Source: Fretibacter rubidus
GTDB lineage: Bacteria > Pseudomonadota > Alphaproteobacteria > Caulobacterales > Maricaulaceae
Length of the DNA: 64,000 bases
Assembly: GCF_041429785.1 (NCBI RefSeq)
Contig: NZ_CP163423.1
Location: forward strand, 2,294,001 to 2,358,000
Direction: 5' to 3'
Under the pieces are notes generated by a model, which was given only the letters and a program-made list of their open reading frames with translations, was not told the DNA's origin and ran no database searches. The position numbers and the translations under genes are program-made. This document shows, one piece after another, positions 8,509 through 17,055 of the stretch. The stretch's first letter is position 1. Each line of letters starts with the position of its first letter.

Positions 8509-10209
8509 CTAATCCTGCGATCTATCAAAGCGACCACCCAAAAAGCCTGCGTAGCGCGCGCCGCGTCCGGCAAACTTTGTCGAGACCCCGCCGCGCACTT
8601 GTCTTGCGCTGAATGTGCGGACAGCCCCGTCATTAGCTGTATCTGTCAGCATGGCCTCTGACCACGGCAAGCCCAAAGCTTTACACAGCGCAGCCCCGTG
8701 CTTAGCAGGGTCTTGTGAAAAGGCATCGTGATCATGATCGGTAATTTCTAGACCTGCGGCGCGCCACTGCGTAACGGCGTCAGCATGGAAATCCAGATAA
8801 TCCGCAATACCGTCAAGCGTACGCGTAAAGGCAAATTCAGGGCCAAATTCATGAAAATAAAGCGACACAGCCATATCGGCAGGGTTACGCCACGGTGCAA
8901 CACATACGGCCCCCGCGTGCACTTTTGACAAAACGCCAGCAACCAAGACATGATGGGGGGTCTTATCGATAAATATCTTTGCGGACCCAGCGGCCTTTGT
9001 CATCCCTGCAATATCAGCCTCTTGCAGGCGTCCCGTCATAGTCGCCAGCTCAGCCGATTTCCCCAGCATTTGTGGTAGCCAGCTAAGCAATGCCCCACGT
9101 TCACCAACAGATTTTGCGCCCGTTGTGCGTGCCAAGATAGTTTGCAAAAGTGACCCACCCGAACGCGGCGGGCCGATGATATAAACCATCTTAGCCGTAG
9201 CCCCTGTTGGGTCAGGCAACGCTGCGTAAGCCTCTATCGCAGCGCGCAGCATGTCGCGCATTTCGTCTATGCCGTCGGGCGCAGCGTCATAAAGCGAATT
9301 GGCCAAGGTTGCATAATGCCAAGCCTTGTCTGTCTCGCGGCGTTTATCGAAAAAATGGGTCAATGCAAAAGCCACACGACGACGGTCGTTTTGGGACGCG
9401 CCCGCATCATTGGCAATTATTATGGCGGCGTCTTTGGCGGCCTCGTCCCCATCCTCTAACATGGCCGCGGTTAATCGCGCATGAGTTGGATTGGCGGTCC
9501 ATGACGCTTTTTGCAAAGCAATCGCCGCGTCCAAATCACCATCCCAACGCAGCAGATTTGCAGCCCGCATGGCAGCATCAGGATCGTTTATATTCTTGTC
9601 CCGCAGGCGGTCATTAAACACTTTCGCGCGGTCATATTGACCCAGCGCAATATGCATATCCGCAATCGCCGCCGTTAAGTCATCAGGGCGCGCATCATCG
9701 GGATAGGCATTTTCATAAGCATAGACCGCATTGATTGTATCGCGCGCAGCCGTTAGGGCGTCGCCAGCTTTTATCCAAATCTCAGGGCTCGGCGCGACTT
9801 GAATAATGCGGCCATAAATTTGCGCCGCATCCGCATGGCGCTCTAGCGCGCTGAGCGCTTTCGCCCATGGTATCATGGCTTGCGGATGCCCTTTGGAAAG
9901 CTCAGACGCTTTTGCCAACGCCTGTTCTGCGGGGGCCGCCTCACCCATATCAAAAAGCGAGGTACCCAGATGCATCCACCAGCGCGGCTCGCTTGGCTCC
10001 ATTGTGGTCGCTTTATGAAGCGCGTCTTTGGCGGCAATCGACTGGGCGTTATCCCGCGCCAGACACAGCCCCAAAACCGACCAGCTCTCGGCGTCCTCGG
10101 CGCGGTTTTCACAGGCTGTTTTCGCAAGCGCCGTCGCACGCGTGACATCCCCTTGGGATAGAGCGCCAAGTGCATCCGTAATTTGCTTATCGTGATTATA
10201 ACCGCTCAT
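8509..10209 (-). CDS. Tetratricopeptide-repeat sulfotransferase
   Basis: 566 residues. The N-terminal ~290 residues are helical TPR repeats (for example SWSVLGLCLARDNAQSIAAK and EPRWWMHLGTSLFDMGEAAP). From about residue 340 a sulfotransferase domain begins with the PAPS 5'-phosphosulfate loop IIGPPRSGGSLLQTILA. A 3'-phosphate-type segment (APWRNPADMAVSLYFHEF) and a C-terminal DHDAFSQDPAKHG region follow. Such TPR-sulfotransferases are common in alphaproteobacteria; substrates are mostly unknown and could be surface glycans or proteins. In the P-loop the common GT is GG. It reads in the same direction as typA, but 120 bp separate them. Confidence 0.85.
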   Translation of the reverse strand: MSGYNHDKQITDALGALSQGDVTRATALAKTACENRAEDAESWSVLGLCLARDNAQSIAAKDALHKATTMEPSEPRWWMHLGTSLFDMGEAAPAEQALAKASELSKGHPQAMIPWAKALSALERHADAAQIYGRIIQVAPSPEIWIKAGDALTAARDTINAVYAYENAYPDDARPDDLTAAIADMHIALGQYDRAKVFNDRLRDKNINDPDAAMRAANLLRWDGDLDAAIALQKASWTANPTHARLTAAMLEDGDEAAKDAAIIIANDAGASQNDRRRVAFALTHFFDKRRETDKAWHYATLANSLYDAAPDGIDEMRDMLRAAIEAYAALPDPTGATAKMVYIIGPPRSGGSLLQTILARTTGAKSVGERGALLSWLPQMLGKSAELATMTGRLQEADIAGMTKAAGSAKIFIDKTPHHVLVAGVLSKVHAGAVCVAPWRNPADMAVSLYFHEFGPEFAFTRTLDGIADYLDFHADAVTQWRAAGLEITDHDHDAFSQDPAKHGAALCKALGLPWSEAMLTDTANDGAVRTFSARQVRGGVSTKFAGRGARYAGFLGGRFDRSQD

Positions 10210-10272
10210 GGGGGATGTTTAGAGAGATAGGGGGAGAGACTCAAGCAAAGTTAAACCTTCGCCGCTCAATAA

Positions 10273-10302
10273 AAACCGCGCCTTGGGGACAAGACGCGGT
10301 TT
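10273..10302. terminator. Terminator downstream of yebC
   Basis: AAACCGCG / CGCGGTTT 8-bp stem continued, after one mismatch, by CTTG / CAAG around a 4-nt loop. On the minus strand it follows the yebC stop at 10325. Confidence 0.75.
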
Positions 10303-10324
10303 GAAATCTCGGGCTGGATAAAGC

Positions 10325-11101
10325 CTATTCGTCTTCAATCGTCGCCATCGCTTCTTCGGTCATGGCAAAGTTGTGATAGACGGTTTGCACATCATCGCAA
10401 TCTTCTAGCGCGTCAATCAGGCGCATAACCTGCGCGGCCTTCTCGGGGTCGTCAATTTCGTTTTGTGCTTTCCATATCAAATTGACAGACTTCGCTTCGC
10501 CGAATTGCGCTTCGAGCGCGGATGCAACCGCGCCAAGATCATCACGCGCCGTCATGATTGTATGGACAGGTTCATAGTCGCTGAACTTGTCTTCATTGGG
10601 CTCATCCGTTTGCGCGTCTTCTGCACCCGCTTCAATCGCGGCCATCATCATCGTGTCTTCATCCGTCGTCTCCAGCGGATATTCGATCTGTCCGACTTGA
10701 TCAAAACCAAAACTGACAGAGCCGGTCTCGCCAAGGCTGCCGCCGTTTTTCGAAAAGGCTGTACGCACTTCCATCGCCGCGCGATTTTTATTATCTGTCG
10801 ACACTTCGACGATAAAGCCTATGCCCGCTGGGCCAAAACCCTCATAGCGCAACTCGTCATAATCTGCCCCCTCGCCGCCCGCGCCTTTGTCAACTGCCCG
10901 TTGGATGTTATCCTTGGGCATAGATTGGCCCTTGGCATTGGCAATCGCAAGACGCAGACGCGGGTTCATATCCGGGTCCGGGCCGCCCATTTTTGACGCA
11001 ATCGCGATATCTTTGGCCAGCTTTGAGAACAGCTTAGACCGCAACTTATCTTGGCGCCCTTTACGGTGTTGAATATTTGCCCATTTTGAGTGGCCTGCCA
11101 T
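10325..11101 (-). CDS. YebC/PmpR family regulator / translation factor
   Basis: 258 residues, close to the usual ~245-250. The hallmark N terminus [18 protein letters not shown] is present, followed by [20 protein letters not shown] and the [19 protein letters not shown] segment. YebC proteins were described as DNA-binding regulators and more recently as factors that help ribosomes through proline-rich stretches. Single gene with its own terminator. The C terminus is unusually acidic ([17 protein letters not shown]), which is normal for the family. Confidence 0.95.
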   Translation of the reverse strand: MAGHSKWANIQHRKGRQDKLRSKLFSKLAKDIAIASKMGGPDPDMNPRLRLAIANAKGQSMPKDNIQRAVDKGAGGEGADYDELRYEGFGPAGIGFIVEVSTDNKNRAAMEVRTAFSKNGGSLGETGSVSFGFDQVGQIEYPLETTDEDTMMMAAIEAGAEDAQTDEPNEDKFSDYEPVHTIMTARDDLGAVASALEAQFGEAKSVNLIWKAQNEIDDPEKAAQVMRLIDALEDCDDVQTVYHNFAMTEEAMATIEDE

Positions 11102-11173
11102 GGTAACCTCGTTAAAATTTAGTTTTTTCGGGTTTAGGGCAAGCGCCTTTGCGGGGCAAGGGCTTGGCTTATT

Positions 11174-11674
11174 TTACTCATATGAGGGCGCAGGTTTGCC
11201 AGTCACCCATGTTACATCCTGTCCAGCCAGAGGCACAGTCGCAAGGCTCATTTTCGCCGAACCATCCACGATCTTTTTAGAATACACCAGATAAATCATC
11301 GTATCATTATCGCGGTCATAAACACGGCGCACAGCAAGGGTTTTAAAAATTAGGCTTTGCTTTTGCTTAAAAACTTGCTCCCCGCCTTTGCGAAGCGAGA
11401 TATCGCCAATCACTACAGGCCCAGTGATACCACAGGAAATAGACCCGTTAGATGGATTTTCAAACCAGTCACCCTTAGATAGGCGGTCAAGCACGCCGCG
11501 GTCAAAATGTGCCATATGGCAGGTGATACCTTTGACGTCATCATCTTCAAAGGCTTCGATTTTGATCTCGTTACCCGTCCAATCATTATTAATTTCGGCG
11601 ACTTCTTTATTCCCCGCACCGCCGCAGGCCGAAAGCAAAATGGCAGCAGCAAAAGCCGTTATAAATTTCGTCAT
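11174..11674 (-). CDS. creA: CreA family protein, predicted lipoprotein
   Basis: 166 residues. MTKFITAFAAAILLSAC gives a lipoprotein signal with lipobox LSAC. The mature part follows the CreA pattern: IKIEAFEDDDVKGITCHMAH, a second cysteine in GSISCGITGPV, SLIFKTLAVRRVYD and MIYLVYSKKIVDGSAK. CreA is a conserved periplasmic protein of unknown function. Its ATG overlaps the stop of the upstream phosphoesterase gene by 4 nt (ATGA), so the two are translationally coupled. Confidence 0.9.
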   Translation of the reverse strand: MTKFITAFAAAILLSACGGAGNKEVAEINNDWTGNEIKIEAFEDDDVKGITCHMAHFDRGVLDRLSKGDWFENPSNGSISCGITGPVVIGDISLRKGGEQVFKQKQSLIFKTLAVRRVYDRDNDTMIYLVYSKKIVDGSAKMSLATVPLAGQDVTWVTGKPAPSYE

Positions 11675-12498
11675 GATGTTGGCTCCAATGTTGGTCTTGA
11701 TTGGGATAATACGCCGCCGATACGAATAGGTTCCGCACGAATGGCGAGGCCCGTCTTATTATCGGTTTCAACGAATACGCCGCACATTGTGCCTGCCCCG
11801 CCCGCAGGCGTAAACCGGCCGCTGCGCATACGCGTTGTAAAACGTGATAGCGGTTCCTCTTTGTCCATACCGATAACTGAATTATAATCCCCGCACATGC
11901 CCGCATCCGTTTGAAAGGCCGTGCCGTCCACAAGGATACGCGTGTCGGCCATAGGCACATGTTGGTGCGTGCCAACAACAAGGGACGCGCGCCCATCACA
12001 AAACACACCCATGGCCTGTTTTTCTGACGTCGCTTCGGCGTGTATATCGACAATGACCGCATCAACAGCAGTACCCAGTGGCGCGTTATTTAATTCGCGC
12101 TCGACCGCTTGGAACGGATCATCAAGCGCGTCCATAAACACACGACCCAGCACATTAATCACACCAAATGTATAATCCCCGACTTGGTAGACCCCCGCCC
12201 CGCGACCTGGAACAAGACCGGGTGGGTAGTTACAAGGCCGTAGCAAGCGCGGCTCATTTTCAATCACGCTAATCCCTTGGGGGTTATCAAAACTGTGATT
12301 ACCCAATGTCAAAACATCGACACCACAATCATAAAGCTCGTCTGCGGTGGACCGCGTGATGCCAAAACCGCCCGCTGCGTTTTCGGCGTTCACGACCACA
12401 GCATCAAGTTTCAAATCATGGCGCAGTCGCGGCAAGTGATCTGTCACAGCTTTGCGGCCCGCGCGGCCCACGACATCTCCGAAAAAAGCAAAACGCAT
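11671..12498 (-). CDS. YmdB family metallophosphoesterase (TIGR00282-like)
   Basis: 275 residues. Metal-binding motifs in order: GDVVGRAGR near the N terminus, NAENAAGGFG, TLGNHSFDN, VDIHAEATSEKQA and VGTHQHVPMAD. This set defines the YmdB branch of dinuclear-metal phosphoesterases; Bacillus YmdB hydrolyses 2',3'-cAMP and affects biofilm and motility. Substrate in this organism is unknown. It lies between 5-formyl-THF cyclo-ligase (10 bp upstream) and creA (4-nt overlap), forming a compact minus-strand unit of dcyD-like - cyclo-ligase - ymdB-like - creA. Confidence 0.92.
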   Translation of the reverse strand: MRFAFFGDVVGRAGRKAVTDHLPRLRHDLKLDAVVVNAENAAGGFGITRSTADELYDCGVDVLTLGNHSFDNPQGISVIENEPRLLRPCNYPPGLVPGRGAGVYQVGDYTFGVINVLGRVFMDALDDPFQAVERELNNAPLGTAVDAVIVDIHAEATSEKQAMGVFCDGRASLVVGTHQHVPMADTRILVDGTAFQTDAGMCGDYNSVIGMDKEEPLSRFTTRMRSGRFTPAGGAGTMCGVFVETDNKTGLAIRAEPIRIGGVLSQSRPTLEPTS

Positions 12499-12507
12499 AG
12501 GGGTCTC

Positions 12508-13074
12508 TTAGATAACTCGTTTAAAATATTGCTCGGTCAAAATACCGTCGAGCCGCGCGTCATGCGGGCCCAAAGGTAAGCTCGCTGCTTCTTGCGCAGC
12601 ATAGCCGACGCCGCAAGCAAAAACCGCAGGGTTACACGCGCGCAGTGCCGCCAAAGTGCGGTCGTAATAACCGCCGCCGTAACCCAGACGCGCGCCCGAT
12701 TGGGTAAAAGCTAGCAAGGGGACTAGCACGATAGCTGGCTCGACAATCGGCGCATCAGCATACGGCTCCCGCGTGCCATATGCTCCTGCCTTTAGTCTGT
12801 CGCCAGTTTGCCAAGTCCGAAATGTTAGGGGCTTTCCTGCCCGCGGCGTGCAGGGCAATGCTAGCGAAAAACCAGCCTCTGATAAGGTCTTCATAAGGGG
12901 CCGCGTATCAATCTCGCTGCTCAGGGGCCAAATACCGCCAATGACTTGCCCCCGAAACTCTTGGGCCGGAAAGTTTCCAATTAGGCCTACGGCAGCGGCA
13001 CGCGGATTATCAACCCCCGCACGGCGCGCTTTCGCTTGTATCCTTGCGCGTGATTTCTCAGACTTTAAATCCAT
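12508..13074 (-). CDS. 5-formyltetrahydrofolate cyclo-ligase
   Basis: 188 residues, normal length. It converts 5-formyl-THF to 5,10-methenyl-THF using ATP in folate one-carbon metabolism. Visible motifs: basic N terminus KSRARIQAKARRAG, IGGIWPLSSEIDTRPL, and the diagnostic ATP/Mg loop GARLGYGGGYYDRTL. The start codon overlaps the stop of the upstream desulfhydrase-like gene (TGATG). In many proteobacteria this gene lies downstream of the 6S RNA gene; a 6S-like sequence lies about 1.1 kb upstream here. Confidence 0.95.
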   Translation of the reverse strand: MDLKSEKSRARIQAKARRAGVDNPRAAAVGLIGNFPAQEFRGQVIGGIWPLSSEIDTRPLMKTLSEAGFSLALPCTPRAGKPLTFRTWQTGDRLKAGAYGTREPYADAPIVEPAIVLVPLLAFTQSGARLGYGGGYYDRTLAALRACNPAVFACGVGYAAQEAASLPLGPHDARLDGILTEQYFKRVI

Positions 13075-14108
13075 CAGGGCGATAGGGCATCATTGATAAC
13101 ATCGGCATAGGCAAAGGTCGCAGGCGCACCGCCCGTATGGATAAAGACGACATCCTCCCCCCGTGCAAATTCCCCCGCGCGGATAAGACCAATTAATCCT
13201 GCCAATGCTTTGCCCGTATAAACAGGGTCTAAAATCACGCCTTCTAGGCGCGCGCATAGGGTCATCGCTTCGACAGTTGAGGGCGCAATAATCCCGTAAG
13301 CCTCCCCGCTATAACCGCTCTCTAGCCGCATTTGGCCTGGGTCAAAATCAATGTCCAGCAGGGTAGCCGCCTCGCCCGCATATTGGACAGCATCAGCCAT
13401 CACCCGCGCGGCGTCAGCATCCACATCAATGCAAATCGCAGCCGTGTCGGGTAAGCACGCCTGCACGCCAAGGCTTACCCCCGCTTGGGTGCCGCCGCTC
13501 CCGCTGGCTGCGATAATGGCTTTGGGCATGATTCCTGCCTCATCGGTTTGCGCGGCGATTTCAGCGATAACGCTGCTATAGGACAGCGCCCCCATGGCGT
13601 TGGACACACCGTAAGGCACAACAAAAGGTTTACGGCCCTGCGCGCGCAATTTTTCCGCTAGCGCCTTTATCGGGCCGTTACGGTCACCCGCCCACGGCGT
13701 TGGGTAAAGTGTCGCGCCAAAAAGAGTATTGAGGACGATATTGCCAGAATTCTGATACAGCACCGAGTCGTTTTCAACCCGACCCGTAAAAACACAAAGG
13801 GCGGCATCAAGTCCCAAAATTGCTGCCGCGGTCGCGACTTGGCGTTGGGAATTAGATTGCGGCACACCGCCCGAGACAAGCGTATCGCAGCCTTGCTCCA
13901 CCGCCGTGTAAAGAACACGGTCAAGTTTTCGCAGCTTATTCCCGCCGCTGGAAATATGGGTGGCGTCGTCGCGCTTTATCCAAATATTCGGCCCGCCTAG
14001 ATGTTCTGATAAGCGCGGCATCGGGCGCAAGGGTGTCGGTACATCCACAAGCCCAACCGACGGAAATTTGGATAGGCGCGCGGTAAAATTATCAAGCAAA
14101 GACGTCAT
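13074..14108 (-). CDS. PLP enzyme of the D-cysteine desulfhydrase / ACC deaminase family
   Basis: 344 residues. Fold-type II PLP enzyme with the lysine loop SSGGNKLRKLD near residue 55, the SGGVPQSNSQRQVATAAA segment after it, and a glycine-rich phosphate-binding loop ASGSGGTQAG near residue 200. D-cysteine desulfhydrase makes pyruvate, H2S and ammonia; ACC deaminase differs at a few active-site residues that I cannot assign safely. It is the first gene of the coupled unit with the cyclo-ligase (1-nt overlap). The candidate 6S RNA sits directly upstream. Confidence 0.85.
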   Translation of the reverse strand: MTSLLDNFTARLSKFPSVGLVDVPTPLRPMPRLSEHLGGPNIWIKRDDATHISSGGNKLRKLDRVLYTAVEQGCDTLVSGGVPQSNSQRQVATAAAILGLDAALCVFTGRVENDSVLYQNSGNIVLNTLFGATLYPTPWAGDRNGPIKALAEKLRAQGRKPFVVPYGVSNAMGALSYSSVIAEIAAQTDEAGIMPKAIIAASGSGGTQAGVSLGVQACLPDTAAICIDVDADAARVMADAVQYAGEAATLLDIDFDPGQMRLESGYSGEAYGIIAPSTVEAMTLCARLEGVILDPVYTGKALAGLIGLIRAGEFARGEDVVFIHTGGAPATFAYADVINDALSP

Positions 14109-14194
14109 AAGCTATCATGGCGTGGTGGCTGTGATTTGGCAATCTTTACGCGCCCCTTCCCCCACATTGGCCCTTGCGCCTTTGCCCTATTGCG

Positions 14195-14370
14195 CCCACA
14201 TAGCGGAGGACGGCTTCTGCGGGCTTTGTGTTTGGCACTTATCCTAGGGACCTTAAACACTCCGAAGGGAGCTGGCTCTGTTAGGACCGTGGTCCTCTTA
14301 TTTCCGGCGCCCACCTGACACTCAGGTTCACGGGGATTTGCACCGCCTTCACGGGTCACGTGGGGTCGTC
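14195..14370 (-). ncRNA. ssrS: Probable 6S RNA (ssrS)
   Basis: A 275-bp gap between genes holds a structured minus-strand sequence of about 176 nt, near the usual 6S length. The ends can pair (CCCAC near 14360-14364 with GUGGG near 14195-14199), as can GGCGG with CCGUC further in. The 5' arm reads CGGUGCAAAUCCCCGUGAAC, like the E. coli 6S segment GGGCCAGUCCCCUGAGCC. The 3' arm reads AAAGCCCGCAGAAGCCGUC, like ACAGCCUGCGGCGGC. Internal hairpins GGACC/GGUCC and CUCC/GGAG lie between the arms. Location in the transcription unit of 5-formyl-THF cyclo-ligase is typical for 6S. 6S RNA binds sigma70-RNA polymerase in stationary phase. Ends are approximate and no covariance search was run. Confidence 0.6.
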
Positions 14371-14382
14371 ACATCCACCCTA

Positions 14383-15624
14383 TCAATAAAAGTCTTCCTT
14401 ATCTGGCACGCGACCAAAGGCGATTTTTCCGCCCGCATAGCCGCCGGGAAGGTCCGCGCGCGAACCCACACACACCACGGCCCGACCATGACGCACATTG
14501 AGGCCGTCCATAGCTGCCATGGCCTTGTTCCATTTGACGCTGCGTCCTTGGTCGGCGTCTGCATGTTCAAAGAGGTCACCATTGGTTTCATACGGTTTGC
14601 TGATTTTATGCAGCATCACATAGACAGATTTAAGCGCCGCTTGTGGCGGGAGCGCTGCGACACCCCGGTCAAACAGACCGTGCATATAACGCAGCAATGT
14701 CGGGTCGTCTTGGCAGGCGCCAAAGTCGGTCTCGCCGCTATAACGAGTCCCGTCCGCCAGTTTGAAAGACACACTCATGGCGCTGCAAAGATAATCTGCG
14801 CGTCGCAGACGATACGCGGCTTTCACAGTCAGCAGCTCTAAACATTTTATCGCCTTGTCAGCTGTGCGCCAGCCCTTGGTCAAGACGCGGCTATGGCCGA
14901 ACATGCGTTTTTCTGTCGGGGGGCGTATAACGGGCAAGCCGTGCAGTTGCGCCCACATGCGCTCGCCTTCGATATTTCCCCAAATCGCGCGGGCATGTTT
15001 GGCCGAAATATTCCAAAAATCCTGCACTGTCATCACCCCCGCACGGTGCAGCCGCCGCTCCATATTGCCCGATATACCCGGCAAATCAGACAGCGTTAAG
15101 GACAGCAACGGCCCTGGCAGGTCCTCTGATGCCAATGTCACCATACCGTTGGGCTTGTCCATTTCGGCGGCGACTTTGGCAAGAAACTGATTGGGCGCAA
15201 GGCCGATTGACGGTGTAATATAAGGCCCGATATTTTTCGCCAGCCCGGCCCTTATCGCCGCTGCAATATCGCTGGCGCGCTCTTGCTCGCTACCGATTAG
15301 CGTGCATTCCATCTCGTCAATCGACCAGACTTTGGTCACCGGAACATGGCGATCAATCTCGTCTAAAATACGGTTATGAATATCGACATAGACATCGGGC
15401 TGTGCGACCCGCACGACCAAATCAGGACACATTGCCCGGGCATCGCGCACCCGCATCCCGCGCTTTATCCCAAATGCCTTGGCCCTATAACAGCGCGTGA
15501 TAAAGGCCGAATAATCAGAATCAAGTGCCGTCACCCCAACGGGGCGACCCCGAATATCGGGATGCAATTGCCGTTCAACATTGGCAAAAAACGCATCAAA
15601 ATCAATGTAAAGGCTTTGTAGCAC
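14383..15624 (-). CDS. Y-family (error-prone) DNA polymerase, DinB/UmuC-like
   Basis: 413 residues. Catalytic acidic residues are visible: LYIDFDAFFANVERQ at the N terminus and WSIDEME near residue 105, the DxD...SxDE signature of translesion polymerases. A helix-hairpin-helix-like stretch (LTLSDLPGISGNMERRLHRA) follows, then a little-finger region. It copies damaged DNA. The branch (Pol IV versus Pol V-like) is unclear: the motif SIDEME and the ALDSDYSAFITRCYRAKAFG segment lean towards UmuC-like or 'DinB-like UmuC' types. An exact LexA box lies 37 bp before the ATG, so SOS induction is likely. Confidence 0.9.
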   Translation of the reverse strand: MLQSLYIDFDAFFANVERQLHPDIRGRPVGVTALDSDYSAFITRCYRAKAFGIKRGMRVRDARAMCPDLVVRVAQPDVYVDIHNRILDEIDRHVPVTKVWSIDEMECTLIGSEQERASDIAAAIRAGLAKNIGPYITPSIGLAPNQFLAKVAAEMDKPNGMVTLASEDLPGPLLSLTLSDLPGISGNMERRLHRAGVMTVQDFWNISAKHARAIWGNIEGERMWAQLHGLPVIRPPTEKRMFGHSRVLTKGWRTADKAIKCLELLTVKAAYRLRRADYLCSAMSVSFKLADGTRYSGETDFGACQDDPTLLRYMHGLFDRGVAALPPQAALKSVYVMLHKISKPYETNGDLFEHADADQGRSVKWNKAMAAMDGLNVRHGRAVVCVGSRADLPGGYAGGKIAFGRVPDKEDFY

Positions 15625-15661
15625 GGCGGTCTTGTCCAGTTTCTAGCGCAAGTTAGAAATA

Positions 15662-15676
15662 GAACATAATAGGAAC
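15662..15676. promoter_or_regulatory. LexA (SOS) box
   Basis: GAAC-ATAATAG-GAAC on the plus strand is GTTC-N7-GTTC on the minus strand, the exact alphaproteobacterial LexA operator. It lies 37 bp upstream of the Y-family polymerase ATG, the expected place for SOS repression. Confidence 0.85.
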
Positions 15677-15853
15677 ATTTAGAATTGTCGAGAGGGCGAA
15701 GCGGCGCGGGTGTGAGTTGTCCACAGATGGGGCGTGGGATTGAAAGCATGAAGGATGCTATTAAAATTAATGTATTAGATTGGCCCTACCACCCCTTTCT
15801 TGAATGTCCTAGCAAACAAAAAGTATCATTTCTGTTCTTGGGAATAACAACCT

Positions 15854-16513
15854 ATGCTATTTTTGGATATGAAAACATATATTTCATTCATGTTCGCAAT
15901 TGTCTTTCTTCTGGCATGCTCACAGCCAACTCATGAGAAAGTCCCTAAGGTGTCCGAAGATGATCCAAGGTCAGCCATTATCAATGTCACGTCCCAATTA
16001 AGAGAAATGGCAAAAGCCGATGAAGCCATACGCAATGAATTTGATACAGTATTTAAAAATCGAAATAGGAACGCAGAAGGGAAAGCGGCATTTACCGCTT
16101 TTTATAGAAAAATGCGTGATCAGGATATTCGGCATCATGAAGCCCTAAACGATATTGTTGAGCAATATGGATGGATTGATATTGAACGCTTCGGACAGCA
16201 GGCAAGCCACGATGCGTGGTTAATCACCCAACATATGGTTCACGATAAAGGCGTTTTTCAAAAGAAAATGCGATCTTTGATGACTCCGGGAACTAACGTC
16301 GACAAAACAGAATACGCACTCTTAACTGACAGAATTGCTGTAATGTTTGACAAATTACATCAAACTTGCGGAACGCAAGGAAAGTGCCAATCAAGCGGTG
16401 ATTGGACGGCTAGTCAAATCAAGGATTTTGATACTATAAACTCGCGACGCTTAGCAATGGGTTTTGCTGAGACCTTTGCAGAGTATGAAACCCGTATGGA
16501 TGCTAAATGCTAA
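15854..16513 (+). CDS. DUF6624-like lipoprotein
   Basis: 219 residues. A second ATG five codons in (15869) would give the tidy signal MKTYISFMFAIVFLLACSQ with a lipobox-like LLAC; either start is possible and ribosome sites are weak. The mature part shows the pattern of DUF6624: YGWIDIERFGQQASHDAWL, then ITQHMVHDKGVFQKKM, then LLTDRIAVMFDKLHQTCGTQ (family pattern 'L.DR......k.q.yGTQ'). Function unknown. It stands alone, is poorer in GC than its neighbours and has its own upstream space, suggesting a later arrival. Confidence 0.65.
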   Translation: MLFLDMKTYISFMFAIVFLLACSQPTHEKVPKVSEDDPRSAIINVTSQLREMAKADEAIRNEFDTVFKNRNRNAEGKAAFTAFYRKMRDQDIRHHEALNDIVEQYGWIDIERFGQQASHDAWLITQHMVHDKGVFQKKMRSLMTPGTNVDKTEYALLTDRIAVMFDKLHQTCGTQGKCQSSGDWTASQIKDFDTINSRRLAMGFAETFAEYETRMDAKC

Positions 16514-16606
16514 AAATCCACGAAACCGTAGAGTTATAATTCAAAAAATCGGCTATCGACCATAGCGATTAATTATCATCCATCCGCCTAGCTGTCGATT
16601 AATACG

Positions 16607-16617
16607 CCCCCCCCCCC
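16607..16617 (+). repeat. Homopolymeric C11 tract
   Basis: Eleven consecutive C residues, 45 bp upstream of the M15 peptidase ATG and followed by a pyrimidine-rich stretch. Such tracts can change length by slipped-strand mispairing, and they are also prone to sequencing error. Confidence 0.8.
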
Positions 16618-16662
16618 AAACAATTACCCTCCCCCTCCCTCACCCCGCGTTACTGCTATCCC

Positions 16663-17055
16663 ATGAGTATTTCGCAACAGTCCCAATGGCGGTGGCCCGA
16701 CTTTTCGCATACGGAAATGGCATGCCGGCATTGCGGCGCGGGCTATGACTGGCCTTTGTTTATGGACCTCTTGCAAGCGATGCGAGATGATATTGGGCGG
16801 CCTCTGCGGGTCTTATCAGGCCATCGTTGCGGCATCCATAATGCGCGAGTGGGCGGCGCGCCACTATCGCAGCATTTAAAATTAGCCGCGGATATTGCGC
16901 TGGACAGTCACGACCCCGTGCGGTTACGGCGGGCAGCGCAGCACGCGGGCTTTACTGGTTTTGGATATTACCGAACCTTTTTACACCTTGATTTGGGGCG
17001 GCCACGGCAGTGGTTTTCACCCCATCCATCCGTGAGAGATTTATGGCAGATTTAA
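16663..17055 (+). CDS. M15-type D,D-carboxypeptidase-like endolysin
   Basis: 130 residues, single domain, no signal peptide. It follows the peptidase M15A (phage-type zinc D,D-peptidase) pattern: a start with FSHTEMACRHCG, the segment RVLSGHRCGIHNARVGGAPL, then SQHLKLAADIAL (zinc His and Asp) and GFGYYRTFLHLDLG (third zinc ligand His). It would cleave peptide cross-links in peptidoglycan. It overlaps by 13 bp a gene for a GTA-type 3TM holin, so the pair looks like a lysis cassette. No capsid or tail genes lie nearby. Confidence 0.85.
   Translation: MSISQQSQWRWPDFSHTEMACRHCGAGYDWPLFMDLLQAMRDDIGRPLRVLSGHRCGIHNARVGGAPLSQHLKLAADIALDSHDPVRLRRAAQHAGFTGFGYYRTFLHLDLGRPRQWFSPHPSVRDLWQI

Noticed and set aside
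14195-14370. Cobalamin riboswitch or permuted tmRNA as the structured RNA
   Set aside because: No B12-box sequence and no tag reading frame (no AANDN-type codons) were found; 6S-like arms fit better.
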